Below are positions 21,939 to 29,636 of a DNA stretch of 45,536 bases, piece after piece; position 1 is the first letter of the stretch, and the number at the start of each line of letters is the position of its first letter. Under the pieces are notes generated by a model, which saw only the letters and a list, made by a program, of their open reading frames with translations, did not search any database and was not told where the DNA came from. Source of the DNA: Lysobacter sp. Root916 (GTDB lineage Bacteria > Pseudomonadota > Gammaproteobacteria > Xanthomonadales > Xanthomonadaceae); NCBI RefSeq assembly GCF_001429785.1, contig NZ_LMJF01000012.1, positions 1 through 45,536 of the forward strand. The letters are read 5' to 3'. Made by a program: the position numbers and the translations under genes.

Positions 21939-22862
21939 ATGAGTCGCAACTATCCCCCGGTTTCGCTGATCGGCGCGCCGACCGACGTAGGCGCGGGACA
22001 TCGCGGCGCACGGCTGGGGCCGGAAGCGCTGCGCATCGCCGGTCTCGAAGAGGCCCTGCTCAAGCGCGGCGTCGACGTGATCGATCGCGGCAATCTCGAC
22101 GGCCCGCGCAATCCCTGGCAGAAGCCGGTCGATGGCTATCGCCATTTGCCCGAGGTGGTGGCCTGGAACCGTTTGGTGATGGACGCGGTGGCGGCCGAAT
22201 TGCGCGAGGGCCGCATGCCGATCCTGCTCGGCGGCGACCACTGCCTGGGCCTGGGCTCGATCACCGCGGTCGCGCGCCATTGCCGCGAAACCGGCAAGCA
22301 GCTGCGCGTGCTGTGGCTGGATGCGCACGCCGATTTCAACACCAGCCGGGTCACGCCCTCGGGCAACGTGCACGGCATGCCGGTGGCCTGCCTGTGCGGC
22401 ATCGGCCCGGAAGCGCTGACCACGCTGGGCGGCGAAGCGCCGGCGATGCGCGCCGAGGATATCCGCCAGATCGGCATCCGTTCGGTCGATCCGGGCGAGA
22501 AGCAGCTGATCAAGGAGCATGGCCTGGACGTCTACGACATGCGCTATATCGACGAGATCGGCATGAAGCGGGTGATGGAGGAGGCGCTGGAAGGCATCGA
22601 CGACAACACTCATCTGCACGTGAGCTTCGACGTCGACTTCCTCGATCCCAGCATCGCGCCGGGCGTGGGCACCACGGTGCCGGGCGGCCCCAACTACCGC
22701 GAGGCGCAGCTGGTGATGGAGATGATCGCCGACAGCGGGCGTCTGGCCTCGCTGGATATCGTCGAGCTCAATCCGGTGCTGGACAAGCGCAATCGCACCG
22801 CCAAGCTGTCGGTGGACCTGGTCGAAAGCCTGTTCGGCAAGTCGACTTTGATGCGCGACTGA
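21939..22862 (+). CDS. rocF: Arginase
   Basis: Hydrolyses arginine to ornithine and urea with a binuclear Mn centre. The 307-residue protein has all three ureohydrolase signatures: GGDHCLGLGS, WLDAHADFN and SFDVDFLDP, as well as the arginase-specific SGNVHGMP. The ATG at 21939 has CAGGAGGA seven bases upstream. It stands alone between a divergent regulator gene and the entericidin gene. It would feed ornithine to proline, glutamate or polyamine pathways. Confidence 0.94.
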   Translation: MSRNYPPVSLIGAPTDVGAGHRGARLGPEALRIAGLEEALLKRGVDVIDRGNLDGPRNPWQKPVDGYRHLPEVVAWNRLVMDAVAAELREGRMPILLGGDHCLGLGSITAVARHCRETGKQLRVLWLDAHADFNTSRVTPSGNVHGMPVACLCGIGPEALTTLGGEAPAMRAEDIRQIGIRSVDPGEKQLIKEHGLDVYDMRYIDEIGMKRVMEEALEGIDDNTHLHVSFDVDFLDPSIAPGVGTTVPGGPNYREAQLVMEMIADSGRLASLDIVELNPVLDKRNRTAKLSVDLVESLFGKSTLMRD

Positions 22863-23020
22863 ACGCGACGTGTGCGCCGCAGCATGAACGGCGGCAGGCG
22901 CATTAGGGCCGATTCCACACGGGCTTCACATCGCCTCACGTCTCATTTCTCCAAGGTCACGCCGCCGGACGACGCGTCCGAACGGCTTACCGACCGGTAC
23001 TACCGACCAAGGAGAATTCA

Positions 23021-23170
23021 ATGAAGCGTCTGACTGCCCTGTTGCTGCTCGCCCTGTTTTCGATGGGCACCCTGACCGCCTGCAACACCGTTGCCGGCGC
23101 CGGCAAGGACGTGCAGAAGGCTGGCGAGAAGGTCGAAGAGAAGGCCGAGGAAGTGCGCGACGGCAAGTAA
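23021..23170 (+). CDS. Entericidin A/B-family lipoprotein
   Basis: A 49-residue lipoprotein. The signal MKRLTALLLLALFSMGTLTAC has the lipobox LTAC, and the mature part NTVAGAGKDVQKAGEKVEEK is a charged amphipathic helix, the hallmark of entericidins (bacteriolytic EcnB and antidote EcnA types). AAGGAG lies nine bases before the ATG. The mature part has more Glu and Lys than EcnB. In enterics these genes respond to stress and stationary phase. A strong terminator follows. Confidence 0.85.
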   Translation: MKRLTALLLLALFSMGTLTACNTVAGAGKDVQKAGEKVEEKAEEVRDGK

Positions 23171-23194
23171 TCGCCTCGCGTTTCTCGCAATGGA

Positions 23195-23225
23195 GAAAGG
23201 CCGGAGCGATCCGGCCTTTCTTTTT
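23195..23225 (+). terminator. Intrinsic terminator of the entericidin gene
   Basis: Perfect 11-bp stem GAAAGGCCGGA / TCCGGCCTTTC, loop GCGA, then five T. Confidence 0.9.
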
Positions 23226-23413
23226 GCGCGCGCGCAGGCGCGCGATCGTGCGAATCGCGCATTCGCCTAGCTGAAGCGTTCATCGCGTTCATCCTCGTCA
23301 ACACGCGCCTAACGCAATCGCGACCTTGCGCGAATGCCGCGCTTGCGAAGCTTGCGCCAACGGTGCAGCGCTGGACGCACCGTTCTCCCCCAAACGAGAT
23401 CGAGGACTGACTG

Positions 23414-23614
23414 ATGAACAAAGACATCATCGCGGGCAAGTGGACGCAGCTCAAGGGCAAGGCCCAGGCCAAGTGGGGCGACCTCACCGACGACGTGTTC
23501 GATGTGGCGGCGGGCGATTCCAAGTATCTCGCCGGCAAGCTGCAGGAGCGCTACGGCTGGGAACGCGAACGCGCCGAGAAGGAAGTGAGCGATTTCGAGA
23601 AGACCCTGAACTGA
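23414..23614 (+). CDS. CsbD-family stress protein
   Basis: A 66-residue protein with the CsbD pattern [20 protein letters not shown], then a [26 protein letters not shown] helix. CsbD proteins are small, abundant general-stress proteins without a known enzymatic role. A GAGGA site lies seven bases upstream of the ATG. It follows the entericidin gene, which is also stress-related, but each has its own terminator. Confidence 0.93.
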   Translation: MNKDIIAGKWTQLKGKAQAKWGDLTDDVFDVAAGDSKYLAGKLQERYGWERERAEKEVSDFEKTLN

Positions 23615-23681
23615 CGATCTCGTCGATACGCGCGCGGGCCGCCTCAGACGCCGGCTAGCGCGCGGATAGCCAAGCAGGAAC

Positions 23682-23717
23682 GCGAAGGGCCGGGTGCGCA
23701 CCCGGCCCTTCGCTTTT
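23682..23717. terminator. Bidirectional terminator, perfect 32-bp palindrome
   Basis: GCGAAGGGCCGGGTGC followed directly by its complement (23682-23713), then TTTT on the plus strand. It ends csbD and lies 8 bp from the stop of the convergent minus-strand gene, so it can serve both. Confidence 0.85.
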
Positions 23718-23724
23718 GTGGCGA

Positions 23725-24537
23725 TCAATAGCGCGGCGGATCGGCGACGAAGCCGCTGGGGAACGCGCGCGGCTCGCTGTTGCGGTAGTCCGGATAGCGC
23801 GGGTAACGCGGCAGCACGCCGCGCGCGACCAGGCTGTTGTAGTCGTCGTAGCGCAGCTGGGTGACCTGTGCGGGCGAGCGCGTGGCGCGATTGAATCCGG
23901 TCTGCGACACCGGCGACCATTCGCGCTGGCCGTGACCGGTGCCGATCGACTGCGTGGCCATCGCGTCGGCGCTGCGCGATTCGGCGGCGGGCGCCGCGGC
24001 CTTGGCGGCGTCGTTGCCGGCGCGGTAGCGGCCGCTGGCCTCGCGTTCGCCGCGCGCGATCGGCGCGGGGTAGTCGTAGCGGTAGACCGGACGGGCTTCC
24101 TCGAACACCGCCACGCCGATCACGCCGACGTTGTCGGGGCGGCCGGTGCGCGCGGCGTAGCTGTCGGGCAGGTCGGTGAACACGAACTGGGCCACGTCCT
24201 CCATCGACTTGCGCCAGCCGTTGATCTCGGTGCTCTGCCAGGGCTCGAGCACGTAGCCGGCCTGCGAGGGGTGGGCGTTCTGGCCGGTCACGGCGTTGAC
24301 GCCGTCCACCGACAGCACCACCAGCACGCGCTGGTCGCTGGTGTTGGTCAGGCGCACGGCGTAGCGGTGGCCGGGCGCGCCGGCGATCCACTGCTGGCCG
24401 CGGTGGGGGTAGGTCGGCAGCCAGTCGCCGGCGTCGCGGTCGATCACGGCGACGTCGACCAGCGGGCGGGCGGACAGGGGTGCGCAGGCGGTGGCGGCGA
24501 TCAGGGCGCCGGCCAGCAGGACTAGGGAGCGGAACAT
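23725..24537 (-). CDS. Secreted protein of unknown function
   Basis: A 270-residue protein with signal peptide MFRSLVLLAGALIAATACAP; Cys18 could be lipidated but the lipobox is poor. Residues 25-150 look like a compact beta-rich domain (VAVIDRDAGDWLPTYPHRGQ, RYAVRLTNTSDQRVLVVLSV, NVGVIGVAVFEE); a low-complexity Ala/Gly/Arg linker and a Tyr/Pro/Arg-rich tail (RYPRYPDYRN) follow. The domain resembles secreted proteins with immunoglobulin-like folds in xanthomonads, but I cannot name it. It is divergent from trpS. Confidence 0.65.
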   Translation of the reverse strand: MFRSLVLLAGALIAATACAPLSARPLVDVAVIDRDAGDWLPTYPHRGQQWIAGAPGHRYAVRLTNTSDQRVLVVLSVDGVNAVTGQNAHPSQAGYVLEPWQSTEINGWRKSMEDVAQFVFTDLPDSYAARTGRPDNVGVIGVAVFEEARPVYRYDYPAPIARGEREASGRYRAGNDAAKAAAPAAESRSADAMATQSIGTGHGQREWSPVSQTGFNRATRSPAQVTQLRYDDYNSLVARGVLPRYPRYPDYRNSEPRAFPSGFVADPPRY

Positions 24538-24714
24538 GGCGGGTTCTCCGGGGTGGGCACTGCTGCGAACGCACCGGCATCGGCGGCGGGGTTAAGCGCC
24601 GGCGTCGGCGCCGCGGCCGTTGGCGGGCGCTCAGCTTCGGCGCGCCGGCCGGGCCGGCCACGAGGGCCGGGGCCAGCGGGTAAACTGGCGGGCCCTGCTC
24701 CATCCAGGCCCGCA

Positions 24715-26040
24715 ATGACCTCGACCCGCGTCCTGACCGGCATCACCACGTCCGGCACTCCCCACCTCGGCAACTACGTCGGCGCGATCCGTCCGGCGGT
24801 GGCCGCCAGCCGCACCCCGGGCGTGGAGAGCTTCTACTTCCTGGCCGACCTGCACGCGCTGATCAAGGTGCAGGAACCCGAGCGCGTGCAGCGTTCGACC
24901 CTGGAGATCGCCGCCACCTGGCTGGCCTGCGGCCTGGAGCCGGACAAGGTCTGGTTCTACCGTCAGAGCGAGATCGTCGAGATCCCGGAGCTGACCTGGT
25001 TCCTGACCTGCGTGGCCGGCAAGGGCATCCTCAACCGCGCGCACGCCTACAAGGCCGCGGTCGATCGCAACCGCGCCGACGGCGAGGACGACGATGCCGC
25101 GATCACCGCCGGACTGTTCATGTATCCGGTGCTGATGGCCGCCGACATCCTGGTCTTCAACGCCAACAAGGTGCCGGTGGGCCGCGACCAGATCCAGCAC
25201 ATCGAGATGGCGCGCGATTTCGCCCAGCGCTTCAATCATCTGTACGGCGAGCACTTCGCCCTGCCGGAAGCGGCGATCGAGGAGAACGTGGCGACGCTGC
25301 CGGGCCTGGACGGCCGCAAGATGAGCAAGAGCTACGACAACACCATCCCCTTGTTCGCGCCGCGCGAGACGCTGAAGAAGTTGATCTATTCCATCGTCAC
25401 CGACTCGCGCGCGCCCGGCGAGCCCAAGGACGCCGAGACTTCCAACGTCTTCCAGCTCTACCAGGCCTTCGCCAGCGGCGCCGAGACCGAGCGGATGCGC
25501 GCGGCTTTCGCCGACGGCATCGCCTGGGGCGAGGTCAAGCAGGCGCTGTTCGAGCGCATCGACGCCGAAGTCGCGCCGCAGCGCGATAAGTACGAGACCC
25601 TGATGGCCAAGCCGGCCGAGATCGAGGCGATCCTGCGCGACGGCGCGCAGCGCGTGCGCGCGACCCATGGCGTGCCCTTCATGCAGTCGCTGCGCGCGGC
25701 GGTGGGCCTGCGCGACCTGTCGCAGGTGGTGGTGGGCGAGCGCAAGAAGGCCGCCAAGACGGCCGCGCCCAGCTTCAAGCAGTACCGCGAGAGCGACGGC
25801 AAGTTCTACTTCAAACTGGTCGACGGCGAGCGCGTGCTGCTGCAGAGCGCCGGTCACGAGTCGGCGCGCACCGCCGGCCAGTTGATCGGGCGCCTCAAGC
25901 AGGAAGGCGGCGCGGCGCTGCATCGCGCGGAGAACGCGGCGGTGCATGCGGGCGAGGAGCTGATCGGGCACCTGCACGAAGGCGTGGAGCTGGCCGAGGT
26001 GGCCGAGGCGCTGGCGCAGTTCGCGGTTGAGGAAGGCTGA
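24715..26040 (+). CDS. trpS: Tryptophanyl-tRNA synthetase with C-terminal extension
   Basis: Class I synthetase that charges tRNA-Trp. It has the HIGH-type motif TPHLGNYVGAI (residues 15-25) and KMSKS (202-206, GRKMSKSYDN). At 441 residues it is about 100 longer than standard TrpRS (~330). From about residue 345 come a lysine/alanine linker, a compact unit (KFYFKLVDGERVLLQSAGHESARTAGQLIGRLKQEG) that resembles the YegP/DUF1508 type, and a helical tail. The lengthened form is usual in xanthomonads as far as I recall, but the role of the extension is unknown. No Shine-Dalgarno is visible before the start; a TAAACT lies about 30 nt upstream. Confidence 0.93.
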   Translation: MTSTRVLTGITTSGTPHLGNYVGAIRPAVAASRTPGVESFYFLADLHALIKVQEPERVQRSTLEIAATWLACGLEPDKVWFYRQSEIVEIPELTWFLTCVAGKGILNRAHAYKAAVDRNRADGEDDDAAITAGLFMYPVLMAADILVFNANKVPVGRDQIQHIEMARDFAQRFNHLYGEHFALPEAAIEENVATLPGLDGRKMSKSYDNTIPLFAPRETLKKLIYSIVTDSRAPGEPKDAETSNVFQLYQAFASGAETERMRAAFADGIAWGEVKQALFERIDAEVAPQRDKYETLMAKPAEIEAILRDGAQRVRATHGVPFMQSLRAAVGLRDLSQVVVGERKKAAKTAAPSFKQYRESDGKFYFKLVDGERVLLQSAGHESARTAGQLIGRLKQEGGAALHRAENAAVHAGEELIGHLHEGVELAEVAEALAQFAVEEG

Positions 26041-26173
26041 GGCAAGAGCGGCCCGCACCCCGATCCCTCTACACTCACGCGGGAGAGGGGCTGGAACGCC
26101 GACGGGACGGGACGTCTTCGCTTATCGCCTGAGGGCGACCTAGACTAGCGGCCTCGCCCCACGCGTCGCTTCC

Positions 26174-27100
26174 ATGACCGACTCCCATGGCATCGTCACC
26201 ATCGATACCGGCTTCCATCGGCCGGCCTTCGATGCGGCTTATCTGATCGTCGAGCAAGGCCGCGCCGCCTACGTCGACTGCGGCACCCAGCATTCGGTGC
26301 CGGCGCTGCTGGCGGCGTTGCAGGCGCAGGGCCTGGGGCCCGAGCACGTCGACTGGTTGATCCTCACCCACGTCCATCTCGATCACGCCGGCGGCGCGGG
26401 CGCGCTGATGCGGCGTTTGCCGAACGCGCGTCTGGCGGTGCATCCGCGCGGGGCGCCGCACATGATCGATCCTTCGCGGCTGGTCGCCGGTGCCACTGCG
26501 GTCTACGGCGCCGAGGAAATCGCGCGCAGCTACGGCGAGATCCTGCCGGTCGCGGCCGAGCGCGTGGTGGCGGCCGGCGACGGCCATCGCATCGACCTGG
26601 CCGGGCGTTCGTTGCTGTGCCTGGACACGCCGGGGCATGCGCGCCATCACCTGTGCTTGTGGGACGAGCGCAGCCGTAGCTGGTTCACCGGCGACACCTT
26701 CGGCCTGTCCTATCGCGAGTTCGACAGCGCGCGCGGCGCGTTCGCGATCCCGACCAGCACGCCGGTGCAGTTCGAACCCGAAGCCTTGCAGGCCTCGATC
26801 CGCAAGCTGCTCGCGTACGAGCCGCAGACCATGCGGCTCACCCATTACGGCCCGGTCGGCGACGTCGCCCGCCTCGCTGACGATCTGATCGCGCAGATCG
26901 ACGCCATGGTCGCGCTGGCGCGCGCGGCCGACGGCCACCCGGACCGGCATGCGCGTCTGGTCGCCTCGCTGGGCGAGCTCTACGTCGCGCGCGCGGCCGC
27001 GCATGGCTGCGCGATGGATGCCGCGCAGGTGCTGGCCCTGTTGGCGGTGGATATCGAACTCAACGCCCAGGGCTTGGAGGTCTGGCTGGGCCGACATTGA
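26174..27100 (+). CDS. Metallo-beta-lactamase-fold hydrolase (glyoxalase-II-like)
   Basis: The 308-residue protein has the full binuclear metal motif THVHLDHAGG (His66, His68, Asp70, His71), TPGHARHH, FTGDTFG and LTHYGPV. The C-terminal ~90 residues are helical. The fold and the DTGFHRPAFDAAYLIVEQG opening fit hydrolases of thioesters or phosphodiesters; the true substrate is unknown. A TAGACT box at 26142 could be its -10. It is the third metallo-beta-lactamase-fold enzyme in the window, and lies between trpS and a diguanylate cyclase, without overlap with either. Confidence 0.8.
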   Translation: MTDSHGIVTIDTGFHRPAFDAAYLIVEQGRAAYVDCGTQHSVPALLAALQAQGLGPEHVDWLILTHVHLDHAGGAGALMRRLPNARLAVHPRGAPHMIDPSRLVAGATAVYGAEEIARSYGEILPVAAERVVAAGDGHRIDLAGRSLLCLDTPGHARHHLCLWDERSRSWFTGDTFGLSYREFDSARGAFAIPTSTPVQFEPEALQASIRKLLAYEPQTMRLTHYGPVGDVARLADDLIAQIDAMVALARAADGHPDRHARLVASLGELYVARAAAHGCAMDAAQVLALLAVDIELNAQGLEVWLGRH

Positions 27101-27237
27101 CCGGATCGGGTGCGTATTCAGCTGTCTGAATGGCCGCAGCCTTAACCGGCGCGCGACCGCCCCGGCAGCTGTGAGGGCGGTCACAGGACGGCGGTCCCAG
27201 GGGCGGTAGCCTGCAAGGGTCTCTCCGGTACCCCCCG

Positions 27238-28341
27238 ATGTCCCTTGCCCGCCTACGCGCCGTTTCGGCGCCCTCCGACGAGGCTCAGCGCCAGGACGCG
27301 CTGGATGCCTACGCGGTGGTAGACAGCGTTTCCGAACAAGCCTACGACGACCTGGTGCGCCTGGCCGCGACGCTGTGCGACGCGCCGGCGGCGGCGATTT
27401 CCTTGATCGATCGCGACCGCCAATGGTTCAAGGCGCGCGTCGGGCTGGACCAGTCGCAGACGCCGCGCGCATTGGCGATCTGCGATCACGCCATCCGCAC
27501 CCCGGGCGAAACCTTGGTCGTGCGCGACGTCGCCGACGATCCGCGTTTCAGCACGCGCGTGGTCAGCATCGACGGCCGCCCGCTGCGCTTCTACGCCGGG
27601 GTGCCGCTGCTGAGCCCCGACGGCCATGCGCTGGGCACGATCTGCGTGCTCGACAGCCAGCCACGCGACCTGCGTCCGGCCCAGCGCGACGGCTTGGAAG
27701 TGCTGGCGCGCCAGACCCAGCACCTGTTGGAGCTGCGCCGTTACGCGATGGAGCAACGGCGCCTGCTCAACGAACGCGAAGCCTTCGCGCGCCGGCTCGA
27801 GGACGCCCAGGCCGATCTGCAGCGCCGCCACGACGAACTGCAGTACAGCGCCAGCCACGATGCCCTGACCGGCCTGCTCAACCGCGCCGCGCTGGCGCAG
27901 CTGCGCGAAAGCCCGCAGGCGATGCGGCGCCTGGAAAGCGCGCCCTACGCCTTGCTGCTGCTGGATGTGGATCACTTCAAGCAGGTCAACGATCGCTACG
28001 GCCATCTGCTCGGGGATCGCGCGCTGCGCGCGGTCGCGGATGCGGTCGCGTCCTCGGTGCGGCAGGGCGACATCGCGGTGCGCTACGGCGGCGAGGAATT
28101 CCTGATTGTGCTGCCGGACGCGCGCCTGGCGCAGTCCTACGAAATCGCCGAACGCATCCGCCAGCGGGTCGCGCGTTCCTCGCTGCCGTTCGCCTTGTCG
28201 GTGTCGGTGGGCGTGGCCGCGGGCGAGCCGGGCCGGGACACGCCCGAGCGCGTGTTCGACCGCGCCGACCAGGCCCTGTACCGGGCCAAGAACCTGGGCC
28301 GCGACCGCGTGGTCGCCGACGATACGCCGCGACGCGACTGA
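27238..28341 (+). CDS. GAF-GGDEF diguanylate cyclase
   Basis: A 367-residue soluble protein. A GAF domain (about residues 25-165, with AAISLIDRDRQWFKARVGL and FYAGVPLLSPDGHALGTICVLD) is followed by a coiled coil (~165-205) and a GGDEF domain with active site GGEEF (284-288) and a product-inhibition site RQGD (275-278) five residues before it. It should make cyclic di-GMP from two GTP in response to a signal bound by the GAF domain, with feedback inhibition intact. No membrane segment is present. Cyclic di-GMP controls motility, biofilm and exoenzymes in xanthomonads. Confidence 0.9.
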   Translation: MSLARLRAVSAPSDEAQRQDALDAYAVVDSVSEQAYDDLVRLAATLCDAPAAAISLIDRDRQWFKARVGLDQSQTPRALAICDHAIRTPGETLVVRDVADDPRFSTRVVSIDGRPLRFYAGVPLLSPDGHALGTICVLDSQPRDLRPAQRDGLEVLARQTQHLLELRRYAMEQRRLLNEREAFARRLEDAQADLQRRHDELQYSASHDALTGLLNRAALAQLRESPQAMRRLESAPYALLLLDVDHFKQVNDRYGHLLGDRALRAVADAVASSVRQGDIAVRYGGEEFLIVLPDARLAQSYEIAERIRQRVARSSLPFALSVSVGVAAGEPGRDTPERVFDRADQALYRAKNLGRDRVVADDTPRRD

Positions 28342-28474
28342 CGCTTGCCGGGCCGCGAACGCGGGCGCAGACTGGCCTTGCGCTCAGGCGCAGGCGGCGA
28401 CAAGTGGAGCTTGCCGCGATCGCAGTCCGCGTAGCCGGACACCGGACGTCAGCACGCGCTTCCGAGGGCGTGTC

Positions 28475-28759
28475 ATGCCCAGATACATCATCGAACGCGA
28501 ACTGGTCGGCGCCGGCGCGCTCACCGGCGCCGAGCTGCAGTCGATCGCGCGCAAATCCTGCGAGGTGCTGGATGGCCTGGGGCCGAAAGTGCAATGGCAG
28601 GAGTCGTTCGTGACCGACGACAAGATCTACTGCGTCTACATCGCGCCCGACGAGGACAGCATCCGTCGCCACGGCGAACTCGGCGGTTTTCCGGTCACGA
28701 GCGTGGCGCAGGTGAAACACGTGATCGGTCCGACCACGGCGGAGAGCGCCGCGGCTTGA
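28475..28759 (+). CDS. DUF4242 protein (SCO4226-type nickel-binding family)
   Basis: A 94-residue protein opening MPRYIIERELVGAGALTGAEL and continuing with VTDDKIYCVYIAPDEDSIRRHGELGGFP, the signature of the DUF4242 family, whose structurally studied member SCO4226 binds nickel. The ferredoxin-like fold suggests a ligand-binding role; no catalytic site is known. The start is ATG 28475, which begins the conserved segment. Confidence 0.8.
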   Translation: MPRYIIERELVGAGALTGAELQSIARKSCEVLDGLGPKVQWQESFVTDDKIYCVYIAPDEDSIRRHGELGGFPVTSVAQVKHVIGPTTAESAAA

Positions 28760-28819
28760 CGCCGCGCGGTCCGATCGAACCGCCGGCGCGCGCCGGACGG
28801 GCGATTGCGGCCGTTGCGA

Positions 28820-29203
28820 TCAGTCCCAGACCTTGGGCGGCGCGCCGCGTTCGGGGTGCTTCATGCGCACCACGCAGAAGCGATGGCCGGTGGGCGCTTC
28901 CATCACCCACCAACGTTTGATGAACTTGATCTTCTTCGCGCCCAGGCGTTCCAGGCGCGCGGCCTCGGCGTCGATGTCGTCGGACTCGATGTCCAGGTGC
29001 ACGCGCGAAGGATGGTCCACCCGCTGCACTTCCACGTGCAGTTCGCCGGGCGCATTGCGCAGCTCGACGTAGCTGGCGCCGTCCTCGTCGTAGCCGTCGC
29101 CCAGCGGCAGGCCGAGCGCGTTGCTCCAGAAGCCGGCGGCGCGGTCGACGTCGCCGGTCTCGCAATCGATGATGAAACCGGCCAGGCGGCTGCGGTGGGT
29201 CAT
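28820..29203 (-). CDS. VOC-family (glyoxalase/bleomycin-resistance fold) protein
   Basis: The 127-residue protein has the VOC pattern GFIIDCETGDVDRAAGFWSNALGLPLG ... YVELRNAPGELHVEVQRVDHPSRVHLDIESDDIDAEAARLERLGAKKI and a C-terminal DPEG-like EAPTGHRFCVVR. This is a stand-alone half-type VOC protein; the metal triad is plausible (His, His, Glu positions) but its substrate is unknown. It lies 9 bp after the next VOC gene on the same strand, so the two are probably one operon. Confidence 0.75.
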   Translation of the reverse strand: MTHRSRLAGFIIDCETGDVDRAAGFWSNALGLPLGDGYDEDGASYVELRNAPGELHVEVQRVDHPSRVHLDIESDDIDAEAARLERLGAKKIKFIKRWWVMEAPTGHRFCVVRMKHPERGAPPKVWD

Positions 29204-29212
29204 ACGGGGCTC

Positions 29213-29590
29213 CTATGCCTCGTCGAAGGCGGCGATCGGCTGCCCGAACTGGAGCAGATAGCCGTTGTTGTCGTAGATCGCGAACTCGCGCATGCCGTAG
29301 CCGAAGTCCTCGATCGGATAGCACACGCGCGCGCGTTCGCGCAGGCGACGCCACCAGCCGTCGACATCGTCGGTGCGCAGGTACAGCGAGCCGGTGAAGG
29401 CCGGTGCGAGGTCGCCCTCATGCGCGTTGAGGCCGCTGAGCATGAGTTCGACGCCGTCGCGCTCGAGCGCGGCCCAGCCGCCGGCGGCATCGCCGGCGCT
29501 GAGGCGGAACTCCAGGACCTGGGTATAGAACGCGATCGTCGCCGCCGTATCGGGCGTGCGCAGCATCGGCGTGAGCGCGCGCAGGTTCAT
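29213..29590 (-). CDS. VOC-family protein, bleomycin-resistance type
   Basis: The 125-residue protein opens LRALTPMLRTPDTAATIAFYTQVLEFRL and has the alternating VOC pattern with GSLYLRTDDVDGWWRRL and a C-terminal YDNNGYLLQFGQPI, a form common in bleomycin-resistance/dioxygenase relatives. It starts 47 bp after the E2 gene stop and is followed by the other VOC gene. Substrate unknown. Its acidic and aromatic positions (FAIYDNNGYLLQFG) are well conserved. Confidence 0.8.
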   Translation of the reverse strand: MNLRALTPMLRTPDTAATIAFYTQVLEFRLSAGDAAGGWAALERDGVELMLSGLNAHEGDLAPAFTGSLYLRTDDVDGWWRRLRERARVCYPIEDFGYGMREFAIYDNNGYLLQFGQPIAAFDEA

Positions 29591-29636
29591 GGCGCGTCGC
29601 CGTCGATGCCGCTGCCCGTTCGCGCCGGCGCCGCGA

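Noticed and set aside
23021-23614. Entericidin and CsbD genes as a toxin-antitoxin pair
   Set aside because: Only one entericidin gene is present, CsbD is not an antitoxin, and each gene has its own terminator.
26041-26100. CCCTCT ... GCGGGAGAGGGG stretch after trpS as another copy of the terminal repeat
   Set aside because: It shares only a short GC-rich core and lacks the rest of the unit.
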